Source: a virus. Taken from it: a DNA stretch of 22,713 bases. Positions 7,221 to 15,398 of this stretch are shown here, one piece after another. The notes under the pieces were generated by a model. That model saw only the letters and a list, made by a program, of their open reading frames with translations. It was not told where the DNA came from and did not search any database. The DNA lies in the IMG/VR virus record IMGVR_UViG_3300036766_000831, positions 1 through 22,713 of that record. The stretch is one strand, 5' to 3'. Within the stretch, counting starts at the first letter, position 1. Every line of letters starts with the position of its first letter. Both the position numbers and the translations under genes were made by a program.

Positions 7221-7837
7221 TTATTCAAGTTTGTCAGCTATAGATAAAGCATATTTTAACACTTCTTTTTTCTGTTGTTCCAGTTGTTCAGGTGTTAAAT
7301 CTTCGTGTTCAATTTCATCCCATTTAAATTTAATAATATCCTGCGGTTTTGATATTTTTGAAAAACAACTGGCTTGAATATATGCAATAAATCTTACCTG
7401 TTCCCAAGTATTTTTATAATTAATATTATAAGCATTTAATAAAGATTCCAATTGAATTGAATCCAATTCATCTAAAAAATATTCAGGTGATATATTGCAG
7501 TTTATAACAACAATACCAAATAATTCTTTAATACTTATACTTTTTTCAGTGCTTTTTTTTTGGGTAAATCTTTAGCTTCTGATTGTAAATAATCACTAAA
7601 ATTTGCTAGTGATTTCTGATTATTATCTAATAAATCAATAAATTCATCAAAGCTGTAGATAAATGTTTCTTTATTACATGCCTTAAGAATACAATAAAAC
7701 AATGTTAATAAATCATTAGTTGTTTCTTTCATTTCATTAGCACTTCTACTGGTCATTTCTTCAAATAACATAAGGCTTCGAAATGTTTGTTTAATTAAAA
7801 ATTCTTGTTCGTTAAATTTGATTTTAATTTCATTCAT
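7221..7837 (-). CDS. Tail assembly chaperone GT, predicted -1 frameshift product
   Basis: This is the predicted long form of the chaperone. Residues 1-95 are shared with the short form. A -1 slip on A AAA AAA (7559-7553) then leads into a frame that is open for 110 more codons to the TAA at 7221, giving about 205 aa. The extension begins STEKSISIKELFGIVVIN and contains NTWEQVRFIAYIQA...KPQDIIKFKWDE, which resembles the T domain that bridges the chaperone to the tape measure. The extension has no ATG start of its own; the first possible internal initiator is a TTG at 7466. The frame is uninterrupted from the slip site onwards. The position just before the tape measure is the classical one for this recoding. 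Confidence 0.8.
7535..7837 (-). CDS. Tail assembly chaperone G (short form)
   Basis: 100 aa. The start is chosen at the ATG at 7837 (MNEIKIKFNEQEF); the frame extends a few codons further only by way of a TTG. It binds the tape measure protein during tail assembly and is not expected in the virion. It is acidic to neutral and helical, and ends KDLPKKKALKKV, where the Lys codons form a nine-A slippery run. The genes before it (major tail protein) and after it (tape measure) make the assignment firm despite little sequence signature. An AGTATTTATATAAAAATATT motif lies directly upstream. Confidence 0.78.
   Translation of the reverse strand: MNEIKIKFNEQEFLIKQTFRSLMLFEEMTSRSANEMKETTNDLLTLFYCILKACNKETFIYSFDEFIDLLDNNQKSLANFSDYLQSEAKDLPKKKALKKV
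7553..7561 (-). promoter_or_regulatory. Programmed -1 frameshift slippery site
   Basis: Nine consecutive A on the - strand. In the zero frame they read AAA AAA AAA after CCC, so the heptamer A AAA AAA is in the correct register for simultaneous -1 slippage, with GCA downstream. The -1 frame is open onwards and the zero frame stops five codons later (TAA 7537-7535). I see no obvious downstream stem-loop; A-runs can be efficient without one. Confidence 0.78.
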
Positions 7838-7850
7838 ATAAATATTTTTA

Positions 7851-7860
7851 TATAAATACT
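7851..7860 (-). promoter_or_regulatory. AGTATTTATA motif before the chaperone gene
   Basis: AGTATTTATATAAAAATATT then TAT before the ATG at 7837. It is identical over 20 bases to the element before the tape measure gene. Confidence 0.55.
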
Positions 7861-7950
7861 TCAAAAATTTGAAAAGGATAAAAAAATAATGGTTGAACAG
7901 TATGTACTATCCAACCATAACTATAAAACTAAATAAACCGAACTTAAAAA

Positions 7951-8400
7951 TTACGGTGTTAATACTACTGCACCACTACCACAAAGTTTAATACTTGTGG
8001 TTGCATTATCTCCTTTATTTGAGGTTATTGACATATTTGTTATTAATCCTTTACCAGTTAATTGTACTCCACAAGCTGACCAGCTTGGAGATGTACCGCA
8101 AGATTGACTCAAAACTATGTTAACTGTGCAACCCTTTGAATAATTATTCCACAATGGTTTAAAATCACTTGTTAAACCAGTGGTATTGAATGCTAATAAT
8201 GCTTCAGCACTTGCATTAAAACTATAAATACCTGCAAGTACTTCCTCAAATCCGGCACTATCTTTACTTGTTACATTTCTAACGCTCATTGAACTTTCCC
8301 AACTTGCAGAATTACTGTAAGCAATAGGGCATTTAGTAGTACCACTACCAACAAATAACATAATACTATTACCACTTTGAACTTTTGTTAAATCTGACAT
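7951..8400 (-). CDS. Major tail protein (tail tube)
   Basis: 149 aa, beta-rich and Ser/Thr-rich, beginning MSDLTKVQSGNSIMLFVGSG. Length, composition and location (just before the chaperones, just after the tail terminator) fit the tail tube protein. The segment ASWESSMSVRNVTSKDSAGFEEVLAGIYSF resembles tail tube proteins of Bacteroidota prophages, in which a residue patch like SKDSxGWxE recurs. It has five cysteines (KCPIAY, GCTVN, SCGTS, ACGVQ, LCGSG), high for a tube protein and matching the cysteine-rich fibre. The 5' gap is long (about 80 nt) with an AGTATTTATAAG motif at 8449-8438. Confidence 0.72.
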   Translation of the reverse strand: MSDLTKVQSGNSIMLFVGSGTTKCPIAYSNSASWESSMSVRNVTSKDSAGFEEVLAGIYSFNASAEALLAFNTTGLTSDFKPLWNNYSKGCTVNIVLSQSCGTSPSWSACGVQLTGKGLITNMSITSNKGDNATTSIKLCGSGAVVLTP

Positions 8401-8437
8401 ATTAATATTTTTTTAAATTTTCTTATTAAATTATTTT

Positions 8438-8449
8438 CTTATAAATACT
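8438..8449 (-). promoter_or_regulatory. AGTATTTATA motif before the major tail gene
   Basis: AGTATTTATAAG followed by AAAATAA on the - strand, about 37 nt from the ATG at 8400. This spacing is longer than at most other copies, which argues against a simple ribosome-binding role. Confidence 0.45.
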
Positions 8450-8476
8450 TGGAATTATTTTATACACATATTTATT

Positions 8477-8839
8477 TTATGTGGTTGCAAATTCAAAAAA
8501 CAGTGTTTGTATGTAAATATTTCCATCGGTATTCTCACTGGCATTAGTTAAAACAGCATTCAGGATTTCAACACCATTAAAAACACCTGTTTTACTTTCA
8601 AGTTTATTTCTAACCTTTTCAGCTAAATCTATACTGGTTTCATAATCAGTTGACATAATATCAATTTGTACACTTGTACGGTTTAAACTGCATCCATCTC
8701 GTGTGTATTCAGGTGTTATACCACTTCTTTTATAAACAATATAGTTAGTATTACCACTTATTGCCATTAATGGACTAATTGAGGTAATACCCGTAATACC
8801 TGATAAAGAATGATTTATATATTTTCCTATACTTAACAT
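8477..8839 (-). CDS. Tail terminator/completion protein (DUF3168-like)
   Basis: 120 aa. The pattern ISPLMAISGNTNYIVYKRSG...RTSVQIDIMSTDYETSIDLAEKVRNKLE matches the tail-completion family (gpU/gp11-like; DUF3168), in which an input value, a Y-x-V-Y strand and an IDI-x-S-x-x-Y strand are followed by an amphipathic helix. It caps the tail tube and joins it to the head. It lies between the gp10-like protein and the tail tube gene, the expected HK97 order. The gap to the upstream gene is short (14 nt) and lacks the AGTATTTATA motif. Confidence 0.7.
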   Translation of the reverse strand: MLSIGKYINHSLSGITGITSISPLMAISGNTNYIVYKRSGITPEYTRDGCSLNRTSVQIDIMSTDYETSIDLAEKVRNKLESKTGVFNGVEILNAVLTNASENTDGNIYIQTLFFEFATT

Positions 8840-8853
8840 GTTATAGTTATGTT

Positions 8854-9324
8854 TTATTTATTAAATTTTGCCAGTACTTTATTCATAACATCAATAAATA
8901 CTTGTTCTATATTTTTTAACATCTGTGGTTCTGCTGAATCAACTGCCCTAGTGAAAAATTTTGTAGCTTTCATTTTACCTGTTTTGTGTACCTTTTTTTC
9001 TATGCCAAAAAATCCCTTTTTTTTCTTACTTATATATTGTCTTTCTTTTGTTCCATCTTCAAACCAAGGTGCTAAATAACCACTATAGGGTTTAAATTTT
9101 CTTGCACCAATTAAAGCTGTACTGCCTTCAGTTGTTAATTTAACACCTATACTTTTTTTAACTCTATTACTATTAATATTTTCTTGTGCTTGTTTAATTA
9201 AAGGCTTACTTGCTTCAGCAAATCCTTTCTTCATAATTTCTTTTTGAACATTATCATTCAATTCTGATAGCATTTTTTGAAATTCAGCGAAACCCTGTAT
9301 GTTTATATTTACATTATCAACCAT
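8854..9324 (-). CDS. HK97 gp10-like head-tail component
   Basis: 156 aa. It starts MVDNVNINIQGFAEFQKMLSELNDNVQKEIMKKGFAEASKPLIKQAQENI, the typical N-terminus of the HK97-gp10 family: a beta strand, then two helices with a conserved A-x-x-P. The middle holds a GARKFKPYSGYLAPWFEDGTKER segment with the family-type W/F-x-E/H-G-T. The family is a minor virion component of the neck. It sits between the head-tail adaptor and the tail terminator. Confidence 0.78.
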   Translation of the reverse strand: MVDNVNINIQGFAEFQKMLSELNDNVQKEIMKKGFAEASKPLIKQAQENINSNRVKKSIGVKLTTEGSTALIGARKFKPYSGYLAPWFEDGTKERQYISKKKKGFFGIEKKVHKTGKMKATKFFTRAVDSAEPQMLKNIEQVFIDVMNKVLAKFNK

Positions 9325-9347
9325 AATAAATTATTTACCATTATATT

Positions 9348-9668
9348 TTATTGTTGTTGTAATTCTGCTGTAATAACAATACTGTCTTTAAAACCAACTT
9401 CTTTAATATTTAAAATACTGTAAAATTTTTGGTTAAATACTATTCTATGGGTTTCGTCAAAATCTTTTCTGTAACGTATTTGAAATTGTACCGACTGACT
9501 AGCAAACATTTCATAATTATTGATATTCTTATTACCACCAATATAGGTAACATAAGCAGGTAAGGTTTTAAAATCAGTAAATGTTATATCCTGATTTGTA
9601 CCATAAGCATTACCCGTTAATGTTGGTTTTTGAAGTGTTATTTTATGTCTTAAAAGTCCTGCTTTCAT
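9348..9668 (-). CDS. Head-tail adaptor / head closure protein
   Basis: 106 aa. MKAGLLRHKITLQKPT...YGTNQDITFTDFKTLPAYVTYIGG and IRYRKDFDETHRIVFNQKFYSILNI are the hallmark patterns of the phage head-tail joining family (PF05521, SPP1 gp16-like): an RHKITLQ strand, then R-Y-R, then a F-Y-x-I strand. It closes the portal channel after packaging. The start overlaps the upstream stop (TAATG), so translation is coupled to the connector gene. Confidence 0.82.
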   Translation of the reverse strand: MKAGLLRHKITLQKPTLTGNAYGTNQDITFTDFKTLPAYVTYIGGNKNINNYEMFASQSVQFQIRYRKDFDETHRIVFNQKFYSILNIKEVGFKDSIVITAELQQQ

Positions 9669-9997
9669 TAGTATTTACTGCCATAATTAATTTCACCTGC
9701 AAGTAATTTTTCAAACACGTCTTTAACACCGTACATTTGATTTGGACTTATACTTTCCCTGTTATTATAAAGTGTTCCTGCATAACTCAGCATTGCTTGT
9801 TTAACTCTATAAGGTAAAATTTGTAAAGTTGTACCACTCGTATAACCACTCGTATAACCGCTAGAATACCTATTTAAAATATCAAAAACATATTCTTCTA
9901 CTACTGGAATAATATTTGTTATATAGTTTACTGCTTCAGTATTTCCAGTGTCTTCATGGATTTGATTTAAAACATCATTTATAGTTATAAAACTCAT
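9668..9997 (-). CDS. Head-tail connector protein (gp6-like)
   Basis: 109 aa. The helical pattern INDVLNQIHEDTGNTEAVNYITNIIPVVEEYVFDILNR and then LPYRVKQAMLSYAGTLYNNRESI is typical of HK97 gp6/DUF3199-like connectors, which form a ring under the portal. A short internal repeat SGYTSGYTSG is encoded by a duplicated CGTATAACCACT-type block near 9838-9862. It is the first gene after the capsid terminator, and an AGTATTTATATAAAAAAG motif lies directly upstream of the ATG. Confidence 0.78.
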   Translation of the reverse strand: MSFITINDVLNQIHEDTGNTEAVNYITNIIPVVEEYVFDILNRYSSGYTSGYTSGTTLQILPYRVKQAMLSYAGTLYNNRESISPNQMYGVKDVFEKLLAGEINYGSKY

Positions 9998-10001
9998 ATT
10001 C

Positions 10002-10018
10002 TTTTTTATATAAATACT
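10002..10018 (-). promoter_or_regulatory. AGTATTTATA motif before the connector gene
   Basis: AGTATTTATATAAAAAAG then AAT before the ATG at 9997. It lies just downstream of the capsid terminator, so here the element precedes the first gene of a possibly separate transcript. Confidence 0.55.
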
Positions 10019-10027
10019 CTGAAATAA

Positions 10028-10052
10028 AAAAAGAGGTATTAAACCTCTTTTT
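10028..10052 (-). terminator. Intrinsic terminator after the capsid gene
   Basis: AAAAAGAGGT and ACCTCTTTTT form a 10-bp stem with a five-base loop. On the - strand seven T follow, and on the + strand five T. It lies about 40 bp past the capsid stop and could uncouple the abundant capsid message from the tail genes. Confidence 0.78.
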
Positions 10053-10089
10053 AAATTATATAATCTGAAATTATTTTTATTTATTTCTT

Positions 10090-11394
10090 TTATTTCATAC
10101 TGCCTTTTGCAAAACTTGCACTACGTAATACACCCATATCCTGAGCTAAATTTATATGCAATCTAACTGCGTTGAAACTCGCCCTTGTATAGGGGTCTAC
10201 CAAAATACTTAGTGCCCCAAGGCTTTCAGGCGTACTACCAAACCATGCTTGAATATATTTTGACCAGTCCCCAAATACGATACCGTATTCATTGGTTGCT
10301 GTTGCTAAATTTTTAGGCATTGCACTTGTAGTGTAATATTTATAACCGCCTAAATCCTGACCGTTCAAAATAGGCACGGTTGCTGTACTAAATGCAGGTA
10401 CTGCTTTTAAAATATATGCTAATTGTGGATGTAAGAAGAAAGATAAACTACCTTCAAGTGCGTCACTGCTGTCAACTGCTGCAATCATAGAATTTACTTT
10501 TGCTGCTGTAGCACCACTGGTTACAGTAAAAGCACTTACTGCAAGACCTGTGAAAAATCCATCTGGCTTATAGGTAACATGTGAATGTTTGCCCAATGCT
10601 GCTGTAATAATTGCTTTGTTAATTGCATTAACAATTGAGTTCATTATGATTGCTTCGTTAGCAGGATTTTCCTGAACTAAAAGAGTTTTAGAAATATCAA
10701 CAAATCCTCTGATATATTTTGGAGCAAGCGTTAAAGCTGTACTATTTGTTGGTGTTACTGCACTTTCTTCAATGTTTTCACCGTTTACATAGTCGATACT
10801 AATTGCTGACTGTGAAGGAAAACTAATATTTGAACTAGCAAATATAACCTGTGAACCTGCCTGTAAAAGCGGATTTCTGCTATAAAGTGGTGCAAGCAAA
10901 TCGAATACATCTGTTTTTACTGCTGCGTTTGAAGCTGCTGCAAGTACTGTACGTCTTTCAGTTTCACCAAGTCCAAAAAGGTCTGCATATGCTCTGTTTG
11001 TACTCATTGGCAGTACTATTTGTCCCTGAATATTTAATCCATTACTCATAAATGCACGGTTACCTATTTCCATAGCACGTAATTCAGAATCTTGGAAATT
11101 TTTTTGTCCTACAACAGCATTAATTGCACGGTAGAAACTAAATTTTTTGTCGTTCATATTTCTTTTAATTATTGTTATATTCTTATTTTCTGTTTGTACT
11201 TCAGCATTTCTTTTATCTGCTTCAGTAATATCTTTTATTTGTTTGTCAATGTCTTCAATTACTGCACGTAATTCAGTGATTTTCTTTTCTTCTGTTTCAT
11301 CTAATTTACGTGTTTCAGCTTTGCCTTTATTAATAACTGCTTCTATCTGATCAGTTATAACACTTCTTTTATTGTTTAATTCTATCAAAGTCAT
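10090..11394 (-). CDS. Major capsid protein, HK97 fold
   Basis: 434 aa. The N-terminal ~80 residues form a charged coiled coil (LDETEEKKITELRAVIEDIDKQIKDI), the delta/scaffold domain removed by the prohead protease. The mature part has the HK97 signatures: GLGETERRTVLAAASN, then PSQSAISIDYVNGENIEESAVTPTNST in the E-loop region, then KYIRGFVDISKTLLVQ. It continues with INAAL-type helices, a HPQLAYILKAV segment and VFGDWSKYIQAWFGS. It ends with the conserved PYTRASFNAVRLHINLAQDMGVL. Upstream is the protease, downstream a terminator. The start at 11394 is preceded by AGTATTTATAATAAATTT. Confidence 0.92.
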   Translation of the reverse strand: MTLIELNNKRSVITDQIEAVINKGKAETRKLDETEEKKITELRAVIEDIDKQIKDITEADKRNAEVQTENKNITIIKRNMNDKKFSFYRAINAVVGQKNFQDSELRAMEIGNRAFMSNGLNIQGQIVLPMSTNRAYADLFGLGETERRTVLAAASNAAVKTDVFDLLAPLYSRNPLLQAGSQVIFASSNISFPSQSAISIDYVNGENIEESAVTPTNSTALTLAPKYIRGFVDISKTLLVQENPANEAIIMNSIVNAINKAIITAALGKHSHVTYKPDGFFTGLAVSAFTVTSGATAAKVNSMIAAVDSSDALEGSLSFFLHPQLAYILKAVPAFSTATVPILNGQDLGGYKYYTTSAMPKNLATATNEYGIVFGDWSKYIQAWFGSTPESLGALSILVDPYTRASFNAVRLHINLAQDMGVLRSASFAKGSMK

Positions 11395-11400
11395 ATTGTA

Positions 11401-11418
11401 AAATTTATTATAAATACT
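11401..11418 (-). promoter_or_regulatory. AGTATTTATA motif before the capsid gene
   Basis: AGTATTTATAATAAATTT on the - strand, then TACAAT before the ATG at 11394. Confidence 0.55.
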
Positions 11419-11456
11419 TATTATTATTTTTTGAGTGATATATATATGTAATCAAT

Positions 11457-12083
11457 TTATTTTTTAATTGATTCTAATAAATACTCATATGGTTTATAAT
11501 ATTCATTAATTTCTTCAAGTCTACGAATTTCCTGTAATTCCTGTTCTTTAAAATCTTCTAAACCCCTTGTAGATACAGAAGTTTGTAAATAGGCAGGATT
11601 TACCACGATAGAAAAATCAAAAAGTGAAGTAAAATTTCTTATCTCACGTAAATATGTTCCATCACTTCGTTTACTCCATGTATCGTTTCCTTTTTGTGGT
11701 TCAAGTGTAAACCCAAATGAACAATATTCGAGGTCACCAGCCTCAATAGCTGATTTAACTTCTTGTGCAAGTGCTGAATTAGCACGGGGTTTAAAGCTAA
11801 AGTGAACACCTCGTTCATCTTTAAAAATTTTCAATGTGCCAGCACCACGTTTATACTTCGCAAGTACACCATTGTCCTGATTATGATTATAAAACATAGT
11901 AATTTCAGAATTTGATAGTAATGATTCTGAAACTGCTTCAGATTTTATTATTTCTCTGAATTGTCCACCGAGTAAACGACTTTCTTGATTGAATATAATA
12001 GCTGTACCGTCAATTGTTCCAGTATCAGGATTAGCACGCAATTCAGCGTTAAAATATCTAATTTCTTTTTTAAGGTCTTCCAT
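11457..12083 (-). CDS. Prohead protease (HK97 family, S78/U35)
   Basis: 208 aa, the normal length. It has the family layout: IRYFNAELRANPDTGTIDGTAIIFNQES, then FREIIKSEAV, then the catalytic His in FYNHNQDNGVLAKY (about residue 76), then VHFSFKPRAN. The nucleophile Ser is in EYCSFGF (about residue 133), and FDFSIVVNPAYLQTSV follows. It cleaves the capsid delta domain and matures the prohead. It lies between portal and capsid. The ATG at 12083 is preceded by a TGTATTTATAAAAAAG motif. Confidence 0.9.
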   Translation of the reverse strand: MEDLKKEIRYFNAELRANPDTGTIDGTAIIFNQESRLLGGQFREIIKSEAVSESLLSNSEITMFYNHNQDNGVLAKYKRGAGTLKIFKDERGVHFSFKPRANSALAQEVKSAIEAGDLEYCSFGFTLEPQKGNDTWSKRSDGTYLREIRNFTSLFDFSIVVNPAYLQTSVSTRGLEDFKEQELQEIRRLEEINEYYKPYEYLLESIKK

Positions 12084-12091
12084 AATTATAC

Positions 12092-12107
12092 TTTTTTATA
12101 AATACAT
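12092..12107 (-). promoter_or_regulatory. GTATTTATA motif before the protease gene
   Basis: ATGTATTTATAAAAAAG on the - strand. It starts a few bases after the portal stop and ends about 8 nt before the protease ATG. Confidence 0.5.
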
Positions 12108-12111
12108 ACCA

Positions 12112-13362
12112 TTATTTTTTTAAGTTATTATCCTTATTGGCATTAATTACAACAGGATATTTTAAATTCTGTTGTTGTACTGTGATATAGTTTTCGTCAC
12201 CACCTTCAGCATAGACACTACCAATTTTTTTACGTACATCATTTACGCTGAATAAGCCATTCTGTAAACCTTTGGTGTAATAATCCATTTGCTCGGTGTT
12301 GTTCATTTTAATAAGGTCTTGCAAATCCCATTCTAATAAAATTTTTCTTCTGTCTTTAGGTAATATTAATTTTGTTGCAAAAGCATTTTGAATTTTTTGA
12401 AGCAATGGCTGTAATGTAGTGTTTAAATATTCCAATTGCATAGCTTCAATATTACCAGCTAACTGCTTTCCGTTATCATATAAAAATACAGGACTAATAT
12501 TTAGCCAGCGTGAAACCTCGGTAATATTCCACATGCGAGACTCTATTAACTGAGCCTCTTTTGGACTTACACCCGTTGTATGTACCGTCATACCATATGG
12601 AACAATTGGTATATCTTTTTTGCCTGTTAAGATATTATATGCAGCACGCCAACGACTTTGTATCTGTACTACTTGTTCATCACTGGGATTGCTTTCGCTT
12701 TGAATATAAACATTTGAATTAGCACCATTTTTAAGAAATTCACTACTGTGAACCTCGGCATTGTATATGCTTTCCATGCTCATTCTACTATATTGTAATG
12801 TAGAAATTCCAATTTCAGGGTCATCAGGGTCAGGAAAATTAATAATATGGACTATATTACTGTCATCTATAAGGCTATCAAATCCACTTATTTTCCATTT
12901 TTTTTGTCCGTCAATATAGATTTTACTTATAGTATTTGAGTGTATTAATTGTAATTCCTGAACATCATAAAAATTCAGTGGATTTCTTAGTATATATACA
13001 TAGAAATTACCGTTGTTGTACATATTACATACTGCGGTTTTCCAAAAATTATATTTATCCGTTCTGGCATTTGGACAAATAGTAAGCAGGTCAAATGCAG
13101 GTATATAATTTTCACTTTTGAATCCCTGTTCATCTACACTATATACTTTCAAGTCTAAGGTTGCTATACTATCTGATATTTTATTTAAACCGCACCAATA
13201 AGCACTAAGAGTTAAATTTTTACGGGTTTCAAAATTACTTGTGTAAGGAATACCAAGACCCGAAATTAAAGACAGTGGTGCAACACTAAATATGTCACGC
13301 TTTTCAAGTACTGATATTTTTTGTTCTAAAACTTTTATCTTTTTGTTTCCGAAAATTGCCAT
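12112..13362 (-). CDS. Portal protein, HK97 family
   Basis: 416 aa, the standard length. N-terminal residues include LTLSAYWCGLNKISDSIATLDLKVYS, the usual first conserved helix of Phage_portal (PF04860). Then come NFWKTAVCNMYNNGNFYVYILR, HIINFPDPDDPEIGISTLQYSRMSME and SEFLKNGANSNVYI. ESRMWNITEVSRWLNISPVFLYD and the conserved GNIEAMQLEYLNTTLQPLLQKIQNAF clip/stem region follow. It forms the dodecameric ring through which DNA is packaged. It lies between TerL and the protease. The start is at 13362 with an AAGTATTTATGAAAAAG element upstream. Confidence 0.92.
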   Translation of the reverse strand: MAIFGNKKIKVLEQKISVLEKRDIFSVAPLSLISGLGIPYTSNFETRKNLTLSAYWCGLNKISDSIATLDLKVYSVDEQGFKSENYIPAFDLLTICPNARTDKYNFWKTAVCNMYNNGNFYVYILRNPLNFYDVQELQLIHSNTISKIYIDGQKKWKISGFDSLIDDSNIVHIINFPDPDDPEIGISTLQYSRMSMESIYNAEVHSSEFLKNGANSNVYIQSESNPSDEQVVQIQSRWRAAYNILTGKKDIPIVPYGMTVHTTGVSPKEAQLIESRMWNITEVSRWLNISPVFLYDNGKQLAGNIEAMQLEYLNTTLQPLLQKIQNAFATKLILPKDRRKILLEWDLQDLIKMNNTEQMDYYTKGLQNGLFSVNDVRKKIGSVYAEGGDENYITVQQQNLKYPVVINANKDNNLKK

Positions 13363-13367
13363 AAATC

Positions 13368-13383
13368 TTTTTCATAAATACTT
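13368..13383 (-). promoter_or_regulatory. AGTATTTAT motif before the portal gene
   Basis: AAGTATTTATGAAAAAG on the - strand, ending 5 nt before the ATG. The usual TATA end is TATG here. Confidence 0.5.
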
Positions 13384-13414
13384 CTAATGATTTTTTATTG
13401 TTTATAATATTATT

Positions 13415-15031
13415 TTAGAAAATACGGTTTGAATATTTAGGCATACTTAACCAGCAATTCAAAGCTGTTAGTATGGATATTACACCGTCAATTTTATCCT
13501 TGCTCAGTGCCTTGTCAGGCTTAACGCAACCAGTGGAATTGTGCCTTAATTCGCTATTTGCGAAACACCAGCGAGTTATTTTATTATTATCTAAAATGAT
13601 TTGTGAAGCAAGCATTAAACGCTCAAACTCTAATGTACCAGCAGTAAATTTATCTATAGCTTGTGGTACATGTGTGCAACGATATCCACGACTTTTTAAT
13701 TCTGCTATAAACTGACTTGCAAAATGGTCGTCATAACCAATATTGGTTATATTCAGTTTATTTTCTTTTCTAATTTTTTCAATATCTTCTATAATTGTTG
13801 GATAGTCCACGTGATTACCTGCTTGCAGTGTTATATAACCTTGCTTGTGCCAATTTTGATATGTTGTTTGGTCAATACGACTATTGATATTAGTAAGCGG
13901 GAGGTAATATTTATTTATATAGTGAAAATTCCCATCAATTTCAAACTGAAACGTTATACTTGTAAGGTCTGAAACACTGCTCAAATCGATTCCTAATATA
14001 CAATCCATGCCCTGATAATAGTCAAAACTGAGGTTTTTGCTGGCGTTTAGAATGTATGAATCTGGAATCCATGTCTTAAGTACGTCACACCACGTGTTAA
14101 AATTCCACGTTTTTATTTGAGTTTCAAGACTTTTATTATTATCCACTGATTGTACAGCTTTTCTAAGATTCTCTACAGGTATTAAAAAATTTAAAGACGG
14201 GTTAGACTTAATCCAAACGTCTTCATTTCTAAAATTATCTTCAGGGTCTAACGTGTAAATCAATACCAATGTATTTTCACTTTTTTTTAATCCTGCCAGT
14301 ATTTCTTCACCCGTGTGATATAATTCATAAAATGGCAATTGCTTATTAAATCCAGCGGTGCTACTAACAAAAAAAAATTTATTAATTAAATCACTTTGAG
14401 CCGTTTGTAAATTTTGGTACATATCCCAATTTCGGAATTCAAAAAATTCATCAAGGTAAACCGCCAGTGGCCCTAGTCCTGCCTTACTTTTCGACTCATT
14501 TGAAATGCATTTTAAAACATTATTTCGATATTCAATAGTATTATGTTTTCGACTTATATTTTCTTCTTCTGAGTCAAGATTTATACAAAAATTTGTGATT
14601 GCTTTAAAAATAACATCGCTGGCTTGTTCTCTTGAATTGCTTGCCACAACAGATAAATTACCAGTGCCTTCAAAAATTGTTATGTACAAAAGTGTGCCAA
14701 CAATTAAAGCGGTTTTGCCATTTTTCTTAGAAACGCTCAGGAATATATCAGTAAAACGTCTGGTATTACTGGTTTTCCAATACCAGCCAAAAATTTGACA
14801 AATAAAAAATTTCTCCCAAGGGAGAAGGTCAAAGTATTTGCCAGCGTGCCTGTCTTTTGTATGCTGTAAGCAGCTAAAAAAATTGAATACATGCTGTACT
14901 TTATCAGTATTAAAGTAAAAAAGTGGATTTTTTTGGTCATTTTCAAACCTCTGAACCGCCTGTTTTAACTGCGAACAGCTTATTATTTCACCATTTTTGA
15001 CCTGTTTAATATAATTATATACGTCTTGCAT
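13415..15031 (-). CDS. terL: Terminase large subunit
   Basis: 538 aa. This is the Terminase_1 (HK97-like) ATPase-nuclease that pumps and cuts DNA. The N-terminal region has FFSCLQHTKDRHAGKYFDLLPWEKFFICQIFGW. The Walker A-like loop is SVSKKNGKTALIVG (about residue 104). Walker B is LAVYLDEFFEFR (about 187), followed by the coupling motif FVSSTAGFN. The RNase H-like nuclease starts at GIDLSSVSDLTSI (first Asp about residue 345), with IGYDDHFA and the last acidic DKIDGVISIL. All motifs look intact. The start follows the TerS stop after 7 nt. Confidence 0.93.
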   Translation of the reverse strand: MQDVYNYIKQVKNGEIISCSQLKQAVQRFENDQKNPLFYFNTDKVQHVFNFFSCLQHTKDRHAGKYFDLLPWEKFFICQIFGWYWKTSNTRRFTDIFLSVSKKNGKTALIVGTLLYITIFEGTGNLSVVASNSREQASDVIFKAITNFCINLDSEEENISRKHNTIEYRNNVLKCISNESKSKAGLGPLAVYLDEFFEFRNWDMYQNLQTAQSDLINKFFFVSSTAGFNKQLPFYELYHTGEEILAGLKKSENTLVLIYTLDPEDNFRNEDVWIKSNPSLNFLIPVENLRKAVQSVDNNKSLETQIKTWNFNTWCDVLKTWIPDSYILNASKNLSFDYYQGMDCILGIDLSSVSDLTSITFQFEIDGNFHYINKYYLPLTNINSRIDQTTYQNWHKQGYITLQAGNHVDYPTIIEDIEKIRKENKLNITNIGYDDHFASQFIAELKSRGYRCTHVPQAIDKFTAGTLEFERLMLASQIILDNNKITRWCFANSELRHNSTGCVKPDKALSKDKIDGVISILTALNCWLSMPKYSNRIF

Positions 15032-15038
15032 CTAATAT

Positions 15039-15398
15039 TTAGGCACATTTTTTTATCATTTTTTCAAATGGTGTACTACTTTTTTTATTATTTTTTGCTG
15101 TCTTTATGCTTTGTCGGCTCTTGGGATTGAGATATAATGAATCAATCAGTTTAAAAAGTTGCTTTTGTAATTCCAGTTGCACATTTACATATGGATTTAT
15201 TTTGAATTGCTTGTTCTCATTAAAGTCTAGTGATTCTAACACCGTACCCATACGATTTACTTCTTTACATGCATTTAAGTACTGTTCGTAAGTATTACCA
15301 AGTATTAGCAATGTCATTTCATCCTTACTCTTGTAAAGATTTTCTGCCTGTAAATAATCACGGATTTCAGAGATTAATATTTTTGTTGTTTTCTTCAC
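15039..15398 (-). CDS. terS: Terminase small subunit (P27-like)
   Basis: 119 aa with a GTG start at 15398. The helical protein has YEQYLNACKEVNRMGTVLE, then INPYVNVQLELQKQLFKLIDSLYLNPKSRQSI, the pattern of P27-family small terminases: a Y/N-x-A segment, N-P, and a closing L-x-P-x-S-R. It recognises phage DNA and recruits TerL. It is the first gene of the packaging module and is followed directly by TerL. The C-terminal tail is basic. Confidence 0.82.
   Translation of the reverse strand: MKKTTKILISEIRDYLQAENLYKSKDEMTLLILGNTYEQYLNACKEVNRMGTVLESLDFNENKQFKINPYVNVQLELQKQLFKLIDSLYLNPKSRQSIKTAKNNKKSSTPFEKMIKKCA

Noticed and set aside
7221-7466. Independent 81-aa gene downstream of the chaperone.
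   Set aside because: It has no ATG and would need a TTG start. The frame is open back to the slippery run and the synteny is that of a G/GT frameshift, so it is treated as the extension.
10002-10020. Read on the + strand, the recurrent motif is TATAAATACT, close to the T4-type late promoter TATAAATA.
   Set aside because: That orientation points away from the downstream genes at nearly every copy, and no T4-like late sigma or clamp gene is present. The orientation bias fits the - strand reading better.
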